Below, piece by piece: positions 1 to 6,988 of a stretch of 11,146 bases of DNA; within the stretch, counting starts at the first letter, position 1, and each line of letters opens with the position of its first letter. Under the pieces are notes generated by a model. That model saw only the letters and a program-made list of their open reading frames with translations, had not been told where the DNA came from and did no database searches. Source of the DNA: an uncultured Lachnospiraceae bacterium (GTDB taxonomy: Bacteria > Bacillota > Clostridia > Lachnospirales > Lachnospiraceae); the NCBI GenBank assembly GCA_946631935.1, contig CAMPAP010000018.1:1-11146 (forward strand), in the 5' to 3' direction. The translations under genes were made by a program, and so were the position numbers.

Positions 1-150
1 CACCCGAAGCCATGCCATCCGAAGATGCGTCATCCGAAGACGCGTCATCTGAAGACACGTCATCTGAAGACATGTCATCTGAAGACACGTCATCTGAAGG
101 CGCGTCATCTGAAGACACATCATCTGAAGACACATCATCTGAAGTCGCAT
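1..150. repeat. Ten tandem copies of a 15-bp unit (coding minisatellite)
   Basis: The plus-strand unit is close to CATCTGAAGACACGT and recurs with exact 15-base spacing at 1, 16, 31, 46, 61, 76, 91, 106, 121 and 136; a further degenerate unit may lie at 151-165. Most units differ at one to three bases and the outer ones are more diverged. On the minus strand each unit encodes SSDDV or a variant (SSDDA, SSDDM, PSDDV). Because 15 is a multiple of three, gain or loss of units would change linker length without breaking the frame. The array may continue beyond the left edge. Confidence 0.9.
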
Positions 151-382
151 TGCCGGAAGCATCCGCCTCAGATTCGTCATCCGGAATATTTTCGTCAGAT
201 ATTCCTTCAACTGCAGTGTCTTCATCAAGTATCTCTTCAGCAGGGGAATCTTCTTTAGGAGCATCAGCGATCACTTCATCAGATGCTTCATCAGATACTT
301 CCTCGCCTGAATTTACGCTCTTAAGCTCTGCCTGATCATTCAGGTTCACATTCTTTTTCCTGTTTTTCTTATGCTTGCCCAA
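1..382 (-). CDS. Acidic Ser/Asp-rich protein of unknown function (5' part only)
   Basis: This gene is partial: it starts inside the window and continues past the left edge. The TTG start at 382-380 is supported by an AAGGAG ribosome binding site (391-396) eight bases upstream; no ATG lies in the right place. The visible 127 codons begin with a basic stretch (GKHKKNRKKN), followed by a long acidic segment without predicted structure and then about ten copies of an SSDDV-like pentapeptide up to the window edge. There is no signal peptide or membrane segment in the visible part. It begins 19 bases after the lysC stop, so it is probably the last visible gene of the lysC operon. A basic head followed by a disordered acidic linker would fit a cytoplasmic or membrane-tethered protein whose folded domain lies outside the window. 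I do not recognise the family. A plus-strand reading of the same bases is open only because of the repeat. Confidence 0.7.
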   Translation of the reverse strand, partial: MGKHKKNRKKNVNLNDQAELKSVNSGEEVSDEASDEVIADAPKEDSPAEEILDEDTAVEGISDENIPDDESEADASGNATSDDVSSDDVSSDDAPSDDVSSDDMSSDDVSSDDASSDDASSDGMASG

Positions 383-390
383 AACAAAAA

Positions 391-396
391 CTCCTT
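391..396 (-). promoter_or_regulatory. Ribosome binding site that fixes a TTG start
   Basis: The minus strand reads AAGGAG here, eight bases before the TTG at 382-380 and five bases after the lysC stop codon. It is the only reason to place the start of the acidic protein at a TTG, and its position right behind lysC suggests translation of the two genes from one mRNA. Confidence 0.75.
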
Positions 397-401
397 AAAG
401 C

Positions 402-1724
402 TTACATTTTTGTTTCTACGAAAATATCGTAAATAGCTCTTATTGCAGTCTCAAAATCCGCTCCGGCAACACCGATGATGATATTGATCTCGGATGAGCC
501 CTGGTCGATCATCTTGACGTTTACATGGGCATGGGCAAGTGCGGAGAATATCCTTCCCGCCGTACCTCTTGTGGACTTCATTCCGCGGCCCACAACAGCA
601 ATAAGCGCAAGATCGGATTCAATATCTATGGTATCGGGATTAGTCAGCTTACGGATCGCGGATACTACGCTCTGCTCCTTGTCCCTGAACTCGTCCTGAT
701 GTACGAAAACCGTCATGGTATCGATTCCGGAAGGAAGATGTTCAAAGGAAATATCATTTTCTTCGAAGGCCTGGAGAACTCTTCTTCCGAAACCGATCTC
801 GGAGTTCATCATATCCTTATCCACGTTTACTGCGCAGAAGCCTTTCTTTCCGGCTATACCTGTAATGACATATTTTGATTTCTTGGATGTGGTACCTACG
901 ATCCATGTTCCGTCATCCTTGGGATCATTGGTATTCTTGATATTTATGGGGATCCCTTCCTGTCTTACAGGGAAGATAGAATCCTCATGAAGGACTCCGG
1001 CTCCCATATATGCAAGTTCTCTGAGCTCTCTGTAGGTTATGGTCTCGATCTTTGCGGGATTCTTAATGATCCTGGGATCTGCGATCATGAATCCGGACAC
1101 GTCAGTCCAGTTTTCATATACGTCAGCATGGATGGAACGGGCAACGATGGAACCTGTGATATCCGAACCGCCTCTTGAGAAGGTCTTGATGGTGCCGTCG
1201 GAATATGCTCCGTAAAAACCGGGAATAACGGCCCTTTCGATCTTTGCAAGTTTTTTTGCAAGGTTCTTATATGTCTTTTCCGCATCGTAGTTTTCTGTCT
1301 TTCTGTCAAATACGATGCAGGTTGCGGGATCGATGAATTCATAACCCAGATAGCAGGCCATAATGCGTCCGTTAAGATACTCACCTCTTGATGCTGCATA
1401 ATCGCTGTCAGCACCGGACTTGAGGTTTTTAACAATGGTATCGAATTCTTTGGACAGATCAAGATCAAGGGAAAGTCCTTTTATGATCTCATCATATCTT
1501 GCGCGAAGATCCTTGAGTACAGATGCAAAAGTCCTTTCATCAGATACCGCACTGTGAAGGTTATAAAGCATATCGGTAACTTTGGTATCTCTTGAATTTC
1601 TTTTGCCGGGAGCGGAAGGAACAACATATCTTCTGTCCTTGTCCGCTCTTATGATGTCTCCTGCCTTTTTGAACTGCTCGGCTGATGCAAGTGAACTTCC
1701 GCCGAATTTTACAACCTTTGTCAT
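402..1724 (-). CDS. lysC: Aspartate kinase (aspartokinase)
   Basis: The enzyme phosphorylates L-aspartate with ATP, the first step toward lysine, threonine and methionine. The 440-residue protein has the full monofunctional layout. The catalytic amino-acid-kinase domain occupies about residues 1-285, with KFGGSS at 6-11, SRGGSD at 183-188 and WTDVSG at 206-211. Two ACT regulatory domains follow at about 286-360 and 372-435, the second containing the QGSSEINI stretch at 408-415. The EHLPSGID stretch at 328-335 recalls the aspartokinase III/YclM-like group; feedback specificity cannot be read from the sequence. The ATG is preceded by TGGAG 11 bases upstream, and the gap to hom is only 21 bases, so the two are co-transcribed. 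No lysine riboswitch lies in front. Aspartate-semialdehyde dehydrogenase, the step between this enzyme and hom, is not in the window. Confidence 0.95.
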   Translation of the reverse strand: MTKVVKFGGSSLASAEQFKKAGDIIRADKDRRYVVPSAPGKRNSRDTKVTDMLYNLHSAVSDERTFASVLKDLRARYDEIIKGLSLDLDLSKEFDTIVKNLKSGADSDYAASRGEYLNGRIMACYLGYEFIDPATCIVFDRKTENYDAEKTYKNLAKKLAKIERAVIPGFYGAYSDGTIKTFSRGGSDITGSIVARSIHADVYENWTDVSGFMIADPRIIKNPAKIETITYRELRELAYMGAGVLHEDSIFPVRQEGIPINIKNTNDPKDDGTWIVGTTSKKSKYVITGIAGKKGFCAVNVDKDMMNSEIGFGRRVLQAFEENDISFEHLPSGIDTMTVFVHQDEFRDKEQSVVSAIRKLTNPDTIDIESDLALIAVVGRGMKSTRGTAGRIFSALAHAHVNVKMIDQGSSEINIIIGVAGADFETAIRAIYDIFVETKM

Positions 1725-1745
1725 TTTTTCATAATCTCCATTTTA

Positions 1746-2939
1746 TCATTCGTATATTCTGATACCGCTTAATACAGCGTCTCCGTACTTTTCGCAAAGC
1801 GCATCGAATTCTGAACCGGACATTTTTCCGGTGATAAATGATGCATTGCCGTCAAGGGCTTCTGCTCCGCAGGAAGATGCGATATCTTCGGCGGATCCTT
1901 TTTTGCATCTGACCATATATCTGAATTTCACGCTGGATGAGGATTCCCTTACGGGAGTTTCGTCCCATCCCTTATACATGCATGAAGAACCTTTTCTTGC
2001 GGCATCTATGACATCTGCGACAACAGCGCTGGCAGTAGCAAGCTTTCCTGCTCCTTTGCCGTAATACATGGTCTCATCAAGCATATTGCCAGTTACAAAT
2101 ATCGCATTAAAAACATCGCTTACTCCCGCAAGAGGGTGATCCTTCCTTACGAGGAAGGGAGCTACCATGGTTGAAATGCTGTCATCATCTCCTCTTGTGG
2201 CAATCCCAAGAAGCTTTATGGTATATCCGGAGGAAAGTGCATTTGCCATATCATCTGCGGAAACCGCCGTAATGCCTGTTGTATCCACTTTATCGGAGTC
2301 CACAAAATGGCCGGACATGATATCTGCAAGGATCGAGATCTTTCTTGCGGTGTCATGTCCCTCAATGTCGGCTGTGGGATCCTGCTCCGCATATCCGAGC
2401 TCCTGCGCGGTCTTTAAAGTCTCATCAAATCCGGCAGATTCTTTTTCCATCTTGGAAAGAATGAAATTGGTGGTACCGTTAAGTATTCCGGCGATCTGGG
2501 TGATCCTCTCTGCGGTAAGAGCCGTGGTGAGTGTTCTGATCACAGGGATACCGCCTCCCACACTGGCCTCAAAAAGATATGAACATCCGTTGTCACGCGC
2601 GATCTTCATAAGCTCAGCTCCGTGCTTTGCCACAAGTTCCTTGTTGGAAGTACATACGCTCTTTCCTTTTTCAAGAGCAGCTTTGGTGAACTTGTACGCA
2701 GCTCCCACGCCGCCCATGGTCTCGCAGACTATGGACACTTCAGGATCGTTCATTATGACATCCACGTCATGAACTACTTTTGATTCATTAGGATCACCGG
2801 GAAAATCTCGAAGATCAAGTATGTACTTAACCTGCATTTCATCTCCGGAATTTGCGGATACTATGGAATTATTGTGGTCGATAACGTACACAACACCGCT
2901 TCCTACGGTTCCGTATCCCAGTACAGCTACATATTTCAT
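1746..2939 (-). CDS. hom: Homoserine dehydrogenase
   Basis: The enzyme reduces aspartate semialdehyde to homoserine with NAD(P)H, the branch point to threonine and methionine. I place the start at 2939 (397 residues) because GGAG lies six bases upstream and the nucleotide-binding motif GYGTVGSG then falls at residues 8-15; a frame-compatible upstream ATG at 2987 would add 16 basic residues with no family counterpart. The catalytic domain carries ILNGTTNFIL at 152-161 and AQELGYAEQDPTADIEGHDT at 178-197, the signature for homoserine binding. The tail from about 335 is ACT-like but short and divergent, so threonine feedback is possible but not shown. It sits 66 bases after glyA and 21 bases before lysC on the same strand. 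Confidence 0.95.
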   Translation of the reverse strand: MKYVAVLGYGTVGSGVVYVIDHNNSIVSANSGDEMQVKYILDLRDFPGDPNESKVVHDVDVIMNDPEVSIVCETMGGVGAAYKFTKAALEKGKSVCTSNKELVAKHGAELMKIARDNGCSYLFEASVGGGIPVIRTLTTALTAERITQIAGILNGTTNFILSKMEKESAGFDETLKTAQELGYAEQDPTADIEGHDTARKISILADIMSGHFVDSDKVDTTGITAVSADDMANALSSGYTIKLLGIATRGDDDSISTMVAPFLVRKDHPLAGVSDVFNAIFVTGNMLDETMYYGKGAGKLATASAVVADVIDAARKGSSCMYKGWDETPVRESSSSVKFRYMVRCKKGSAEDIASSCGAEALDGNASFITGKMSGSEFDALCEKYGDAVLSGIRIYE

Positions 2940-2979
2940 GTCTTTCTCCAGTCTTTTGATACTATTTGCGCTCCGGCGG

Positions 2980-3009
2980 ATCATCAATTCACGCCCGGAT
3001 CTGTGTCAA
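2980..3009 (-). promoter_or_regulatory. Possible internal promoter for hom-lysC
   Basis: A perfect TTGACA (minus strand, 3009-3004) overlaps the glyA stop codon. Eighteen bases further is GATGAT (2985-2980), matching TATAAT at four of six positions. A transcript would begin near 2973, about 34 bases before the hom ATG. The -10 is weak and the -35 may be a chance match. Confidence 0.3.
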
Positions 3010-4247
3010 ACGTTAAGCGGATATTTATCTGTAAGTTCCTTAACGATTGCTCTTGCCTTATCAACGCCTGCTTCCTTCTCTTTGACGATCAGGCTGATAG
3101 CCTCTGCAAGCTTATCCATATCATCCGTATTGAGTCCTCTTGATGTTACTGCAGGTGTTCCGAGACGGATACCGCTTGTAACATTGGGCTTCTGGGGATC
3201 GTTAGGTATGGTGTTCTTGTTGGCTGTGATATGCGCCTGATCAAGAAGTGCCTCAATATCCTTACCGGTCTCATTAAAAGGCGTGAGATCAAGGAGCATA
3301 AGATGGTTGTCAGTTCCTCCCGATACGATCTTAAGACCTCTTGAGATAAGTCCCTTTGCAAGAGCCTGGGCATTATCGACTATTCCCTGCTGGTAAACCT
3401 TGAAGGAAGGATCCAGGGCTTCCTTGAAGCAAACTGCCTTGGCTGCGATAACATGCATTAAAGGTCCCCCCTGGATTCCGGGGAAAACCGCCTTGTTGAG
3501 TTTGTGTTCCTTGGCAAATTCCGCACTTGAGAGGATCATTCCGCCTCTGGGTCCGCGAAGGGTCTTATGGGTAGTGGTGGTTACCACATCCGCATAGGGA
3601 ATAGGGCTGGGATGAAGTCCTGCGGCAACAAGTCCGGCGATATGAGCCATATCAACCATGAGGAATGCTCCAACTTCATCGGCGATCTGTCTGAAACGCT
3701 TAAAGTCAATGGTGCGGGCATATGCCGAAGCACCTGCGATGATCATTTTGGGACTGCACTCTTTTGCAAGTGACTCAAGTTTATCGTAATCGATGAATCC
3801 CTCATCGTTGACACCATAGGGAACTATCTTGAAATATGTGCCGGAAATATTGGCAGGTGATCCGTGGGTAAGGTGTCCGCCGTGATCCAGGTTCATTCCC
3901 ATGATGGTATCACCGGGCTGAAGAAGTGCGAACTGAACGGCAAGATTGGCCTGTGCTCCCGAATGAGGCTGTACATTTGCATATGTGCACCCGTAAAGTT
4001 CCATGGCTCTGTTCCTTGCAAGTTCCTCTACAACGTCAACGCACTCGCATCCGCCATAGTAACGCTTTCCGGGATAACCTTCGGCATACTTGTTGGTAAG
4101 AGGGCTGCCCATTGCTGCCATTACTGCCTTGCTTACCCAGTTCTCCGATGCAATGAGCTCGAGATGGGAATTCTGTCTGTTGCTCTCATCCACTATGGCC
4201 TGTGCAACTTCGGGGTCAACGTTTTTTACTTCGTCCAATGAATACAT
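3006..4247 (-). CDS. glyA: Serine hydroxymethyltransferase
   Basis: This PLP enzyme interconverts serine plus tetrahydrofolate with glycine plus 5,10-methylene-tetrahydrofolate, and is the main source of glycine and one-carbon units. The 413-residue length is normal for bacterial GlyA. Visible landmarks are LIASEN (31-36, catalytic Glu35), NKYAEGYPGKRYYGG (52-66), the D199-M-A-H202 cofactor segment, and VVTTTTHKTLRGPRGG at 221-236, with Lys228 as the PLP lysine. The ATG follows a strong AGGAGG seven bases upstream. The gene starts 26 bases after the stop of the hybrid kinase, and its ribosome binding site lies in that gap, so the two are probably on one mRNA. Downstream are hom and lysC, giving a small amino-acid operon. 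Confidence 0.97.
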   Translation of the reverse strand: MYSLDEVKNVDPEVAQAIVDESNRQNSHLELIASENWVSKAVMAAMGSPLTNKYAEGYPGKRYYGGCECVDVVEELARNRAMELYGCTYANVQPHSGAQANLAVQFALLQPGDTIMGMNLDHGGHLTHGSPANISGTYFKIVPYGVNDEGFIDYDKLESLAKECSPKMIIAGASAYARTIDFKRFRQIADEVGAFLMVDMAHIAGLVAAGLHPSPIPYADVVTTTTHKTLRGPRGGMILSSAEFAKEHKLNKAVFPGIQGGPLMHVIAAKAVCFKEALDPSFKVYQQGIVDNAQALAKGLISRGLKIVSGGTDNHLMLLDLTPFNETGKDIEALLDQAHITANKNTIPNDPQKPNVTSGIRLGTPAVTSRGLNTDDMDKLAEAISLIVKEKEAGVDKARAIVKELTDKYPLNV

Positions 4248-4273
4248 AAAAAATCCTCCTGAGTTATTTTGTC

Positions 4274-6754
4274 TTAGGTCTGCTCTAAAAACGAGTCGAT
4301 AAACTTTTCCAAAGATCTGTATTTTTCCAGCATTTCACCGTGGGCAGAGTTTATGAATTCTTCATTTCCCATGCTGCCGGCTTTTTCAAGTTCCGCACAC
4401 AGATTCGACAGTCCGCCTGCTCCGATCTGTCTTGCCGCATTTTTAAGTCCGTGGACCTCGATGGTATAATCATCCCATTTTCTCTCCCTGTAGAGCATCT
4501 CAAGCCTTACGCTCTTTTCGGGAATAGTCCTGTGGAACTCTGCCAGCACGGCTTTAAAGAGCTTCTCGCTTCCAAGAAGTCTGAGAGCTTCATCCAAATC
4601 AAGCAAAGACTCTGCTTTTCCGCTGCCGGAAACCGGTCCAGCAGGCGTCCCTCTCTGGTCCTTTGCTGCAGAGGGCTTTGAAGCACCCTGACTTTTTACT
4701 ATCTTTTCCGGAGGAAGCCACTGCTTTACCTTGCTGATAAGGACTCTGAGTTCGATGGGCTTTGCCACAAAATCATTCATACCCTCCGCAAGAAACATCT
4801 CCCTGACTCCGCCGACCGCATTTGCCGTCAGTGCAACGATCGGCACATTCTTATAGTCGGGATACATGCGTCTTATTATCCTTGTGGTCTCGACGCCATC
4901 CATTTCAGGCATCATGTGGTCCATAAGTATCAGATCGAAATGCGTCTCTTCTATCCTGCGTATTGCCTCTTTTCCGCTGAGAGCTGTCGTGGTCTTCATC
5001 CTGAGAGGCTCAAGAAGTCCCTCGGCGACGGTGAGGTTGACAGAGTTGTCGTCAACGATGAGCACATTAGCTTCAGGCGCTGTAAAGAGTATCTCGTCTT
5101 CCTTATCGGCAGGACCCGTTACGATAACCTTGCGGTGATTGAGTATCATAGCCATGTTCATGGCAGACAAAGGCTTTTTGACCACCAGAAGGTTAGGAAG
5201 ATCGGCATCAACTTTACTGAAAAATCCGGCAACCACAACAGCGGTTACCGACTGATGCGTTCTGAAAAATTCCTTCAGACTTTCGGTGAACAGTTCCTGC
5301 TCTATGAAAACAAACAGCTTTCTGGATGTATCCCTCTTCTGAAGAGTCTCACATGCAGCGGAAAGGTCCGCATCAAGTGCAAGATTGACAACCGAAACTC
5401 CCAGCTTTGCGGCATCCCAGGCAAATCCGTCGGAAAGATAATTGTTCTGGAAAAGTCCGATAGCCACTGCTCCAGAAGGATTATCAACCTTCATGCTGGG
5501 CGAATCGTCAATAACTTTCTGGGGGAGCTTAAATGAAAATACCGACCCCTTGCCGTACTCAGACTCAACATGTATGGTGCCGTCCATGAGGTTTAGCAGT
5601 CTCTTTGATATGGCAAGCCCAAGTCCCGTTCCCTCAACATTTCTGTTCCTGGTTGAATCAAGCTGGCTGAAGGATTCGAAGATCTTTACGATATTCTCCG
5701 GCTTTATGCCTATTCCGGTATCTTCAACGGAGACACTGAGCATTATGTCTTCATCACTGAGTCTTGTAAAATCAATAACAAATCTCACCTGCCCGGAATG
5801 TGTGAACTTCACCGCATTGTTCGCAAGATTGATAAGTATCTGTCTGATCCTGAGATTATCCCCGTAGAGAAGATGCGGTATATCCACATTCATGTTCAGG
5901 ACCAGTTCTATATCCTTGTCGATCAGTCTCGTCATGATGATGTTGGCAACATCATTGAAAAGAGACATTGGTTCATATTCGACGGGATTGATATCCATCT
6001 TTCCAGACTCGATCTTGGAAAAATCAAGGATATCATTGATTATGGTCAAAAGCGCCCTGCCGGATGATTTTATCTGATTGATGTAGTTCCTTGCATTATC
6101 GGGGATATCCTCCCTGAGAGCCATCTCCGCCATTCCTATAACGGCGTTCATGGGAGTTCTGATCTCATGGCTCATATTGGCAAGAAAGTCGGATTTCATC
6201 CGGGATGCATGCTGCATTTCAAGATTGGCCTGATCTGCAATGTATTTGCTGTATGCCATCTCGGAAAGCACCTTACCGAGCTTTTTCATGACCTCAGCGG
6301 CATTATCAAGCTTTTCCTGGGAAACGAGATTCACCTCACAGATAGCTTTATAGTATTCATCGGGATCTGCGCCGATCTTTGCGGCATGTGCCCTGCATTT
6401 TTCCTCGTCAGGCTTTTCCAAAAGAACCTGTCCGCCGGTAAGGCATCCCACTGTCTCCCCGTTTACCGTGATAGGGGTTAAAAAACCCAAAAGGCCGGCA
6501 TGACAACGGCACCATCCGCTGTCTGAAAGATTCATTGCATTCTTCTTTACAGAATATTCACAGAGCTGTTTACCCAGGGGACATTTTTTGTTAAGCTCCG
6601 AGCAGAAACGGCAGAAATTCGTTTCGTCCGTAACCCTGCTTCCGTCCGCATCGGTAATGTGAGCAGCCATTCCCGTCATCTGGGCAAAGGCCTCCTGCAT
6701 GGTCTGCAATATGTTTTTGTCGATAAGATCAGTAAGCCTTAGATCAGATAACAT
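4274..6754 (-). CDS. PocR-domain hybrid histidine kinase with receiver and Hpt domains
   Basis: This is a complete phosphorelay in one soluble protein of 826 residues; there is no membrane segment, so it should sense a cytoplasmic signal. Order: PocR-type sensory domain (about 8-165) with cysteines at 48, 51, 58, 65, 82, 84, 104 and 120; short coiled coil; HisKA with phospho-acceptor His196 in MSHEIRTPMNAV; HATPase with N box around Asn313, DTGIGI at 345-350 and GTGLGLA at 375-381; a degenerate receiver (about 428-547) with Glu485 where an Asp is expected but KP kept at 527-528; a true receiver (563-680) with Asp568/569, phospho-acceptor Asp612, Thr643 and Lys665; a flexible linker; and a C-terminal Hpt domain with His768 in VHGLKNAA. 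The start at 6754 is chosen because AGGAG lies ten bases upstream; a longer reading from 6826 adds 24 residues of Cys/Arg-rich sequence unlike the family. No DNA-binding domain is present, so a separate response regulator should receive the phosphoryl group from His768. PocR domains are proposed to bind small organic ligands; the cysteine pattern would also allow a metal or redox role. The ligand is unknown. Confidence 0.9.
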   Translation of the reverse strand: MLSDLRLTDLIDKNILQTMQEAFAQMTGMAAHITDADGSRVTDETNFCRFCSELNKKCPLGKQLCEYSVKKNAMNLSDSGWCRCHAGLLGFLTPITVNGETVGCLTGGQVLLEKPDEEKCRAHAAKIGADPDEYYKAICEVNLVSQEKLDNAAEVMKKLGKVLSEMAYSKYIADQANLEMQHASRMKSDFLANMSHEIRTPMNAVIGMAEMALREDIPDNARNYINQIKSSGRALLTIINDILDFSKIESGKMDINPVEYEPMSLFNDVANIIMTRLIDKDIELVLNMNVDIPHLLYGDNLRIRQILINLANNAVKFTHSGQVRFVIDFTRLSDEDIMLSVSVEDTGIGIKPENIVKIFESFSQLDSTRNRNVEGTGLGLAISKRLLNLMDGTIHVESEYGKGSVFSFKLPQKVIDDSPSMKVDNPSGAVAIGLFQNNYLSDGFAWDAAKLGVSVVNLALDADLSAACETLQKRDTSRKLFVFIEQELFTESLKEFFRTHQSVTAVVVAGFFSKVDADLPNLLVVKKPLSAMNMAMILNHRKVIVTGPADKEDEILFTAPEANVLIVDDNSVNLTVAEGLLEPLRMKTTTALSGKEAIRRIEETHFDLILMDHMMPEMDGVETTRIIRRMYPDYKNVPIVALTANAVGGVREMFLAEGMNDFVAKPIELRVLISKVKQWLPPEKIVKSQGASKPSAAKDQRGTPAGPVSGSGKAESLLDLDEALRLLGSEKLFKAVLAEFHRTIPEKSVRLEMLYRERKWDDYTIEVHGLKNAARQIGAGGLSNLCAELEKAGSMGNEEFINSAHGEMLEKYRSLEKFIDSFLEQT

Positions 6755-6848
6755 TAAAACTGCTCTCCTGAAAAACCGCCGTCTTAAAACAAAAAACTGT
6801 AGACAATCCGGGCAATGACAATTCACTTTTTAACAACAAAAATGTGAC

Positions 6849-6876
6849 TATGCCGGATAAATTTTACCCAAGCATA
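6849..6876 (-). other. Stem-loop at the predicted 5' end of the kinase mRNA
   Basis: On the minus strand TATGC (6876-6872) pairs with GCATA (6853-6849), and an inner GG-TAA can pair with TTA-CC around a tiny loop with a bulge. If the promoter at 6887-6915 is used, the hairpin begins about four bases into the transcript, a place where stems often protect mRNA. It has no T-tract, so it is not a terminator, and it does not match a riboswitch class that I know. The rest of the leader down to 6755 shows nothing else I can name. Confidence 0.4.
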
Positions 6877-6886
6877 ATCACATGAT

Positions 6887-6915
6887 ATTTTACTATTTTT
6901 TGCCCTGTTCTTCAA
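6887..6915 (-). promoter_or_regulatory. Sigma-A type promoter for the kinase-glyA-hom-lysC operon
   Basis: On the minus strand TTGAAG (6915-6910) is followed after exactly 17 bases by TAAAAT (6892-6887). The -10 matches the consensus at five of six positions and the -35 at four. Transcription would start near 6880, leaving a leader of about 126 bases before the kinase ATG at 6754. It lies in the 234-base gap after map, where no convincing terminator is visible on the minus strand, so read-through from map is also possible. Confidence 0.55.
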
Positions 6916-6988
6916 GTATTCGGAAGGCTCCGGGCATATTTTTTTGTCAGTTTTGGGGCGTGGGTTACATAATCTCGAAAACCCGGAT

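Noticed and set aside
1..150. CRISPR array
   Set aside because: The 15-bp units are contiguous without spacers and lie in frame inside a coding region.
12..335. 107-codon Ser/Glu-rich open frame on the plus strand
   Set aside because: It is the antisense reading of the tandem repeats. It has no ribosome binding site, whereas the minus-strand gene has AAGGAG at the right distance from a TTG and follows lysC in the operon direction.
2167..2772. 201-codon plus-strand open frame opposite hom
   Set aside because: It is antisense to the conserved catalytic domain of homoserine dehydrogenase and its composition (Ser/Ala/Val-rich) is that expected of a shadow frame.
2940..2987. 16-residue N-terminal extension of homoserine dehydrogenase
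   Set aside because: The Rossmann-fold glycine motif should be near the N-terminus; the ATG at 2939 gives this and has GGAG six bases upstream.
4916..5536. 206-codon plus-strand open frame opposite the kinase gene
   Set aside because: It is a shadow of the receiver and pseudo-receiver coding region, with no family resemblance and no ribosome binding site; the minus-strand frame carries all conserved kinase motifs.
6755..6826. 24-residue N-terminal extension of the hybrid kinase
   Set aside because: The extension is Cys/Arg-rich and unlike PocR proteins, and the ATG at 6754 has AGGAG ten bases upstream, while the one at 6826 has no such site.
6896..6945. TGCCC...GGGCA hairpin followed by a T-tract on the plus strand, terminator-like
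   Set aside because: No plus-strand gene lies upstream, the outer stem is only five base pairs with a 26-base interior, and on the transcribed minus strand the tail is A-rich. It also overlaps the proposed kinase promoter.
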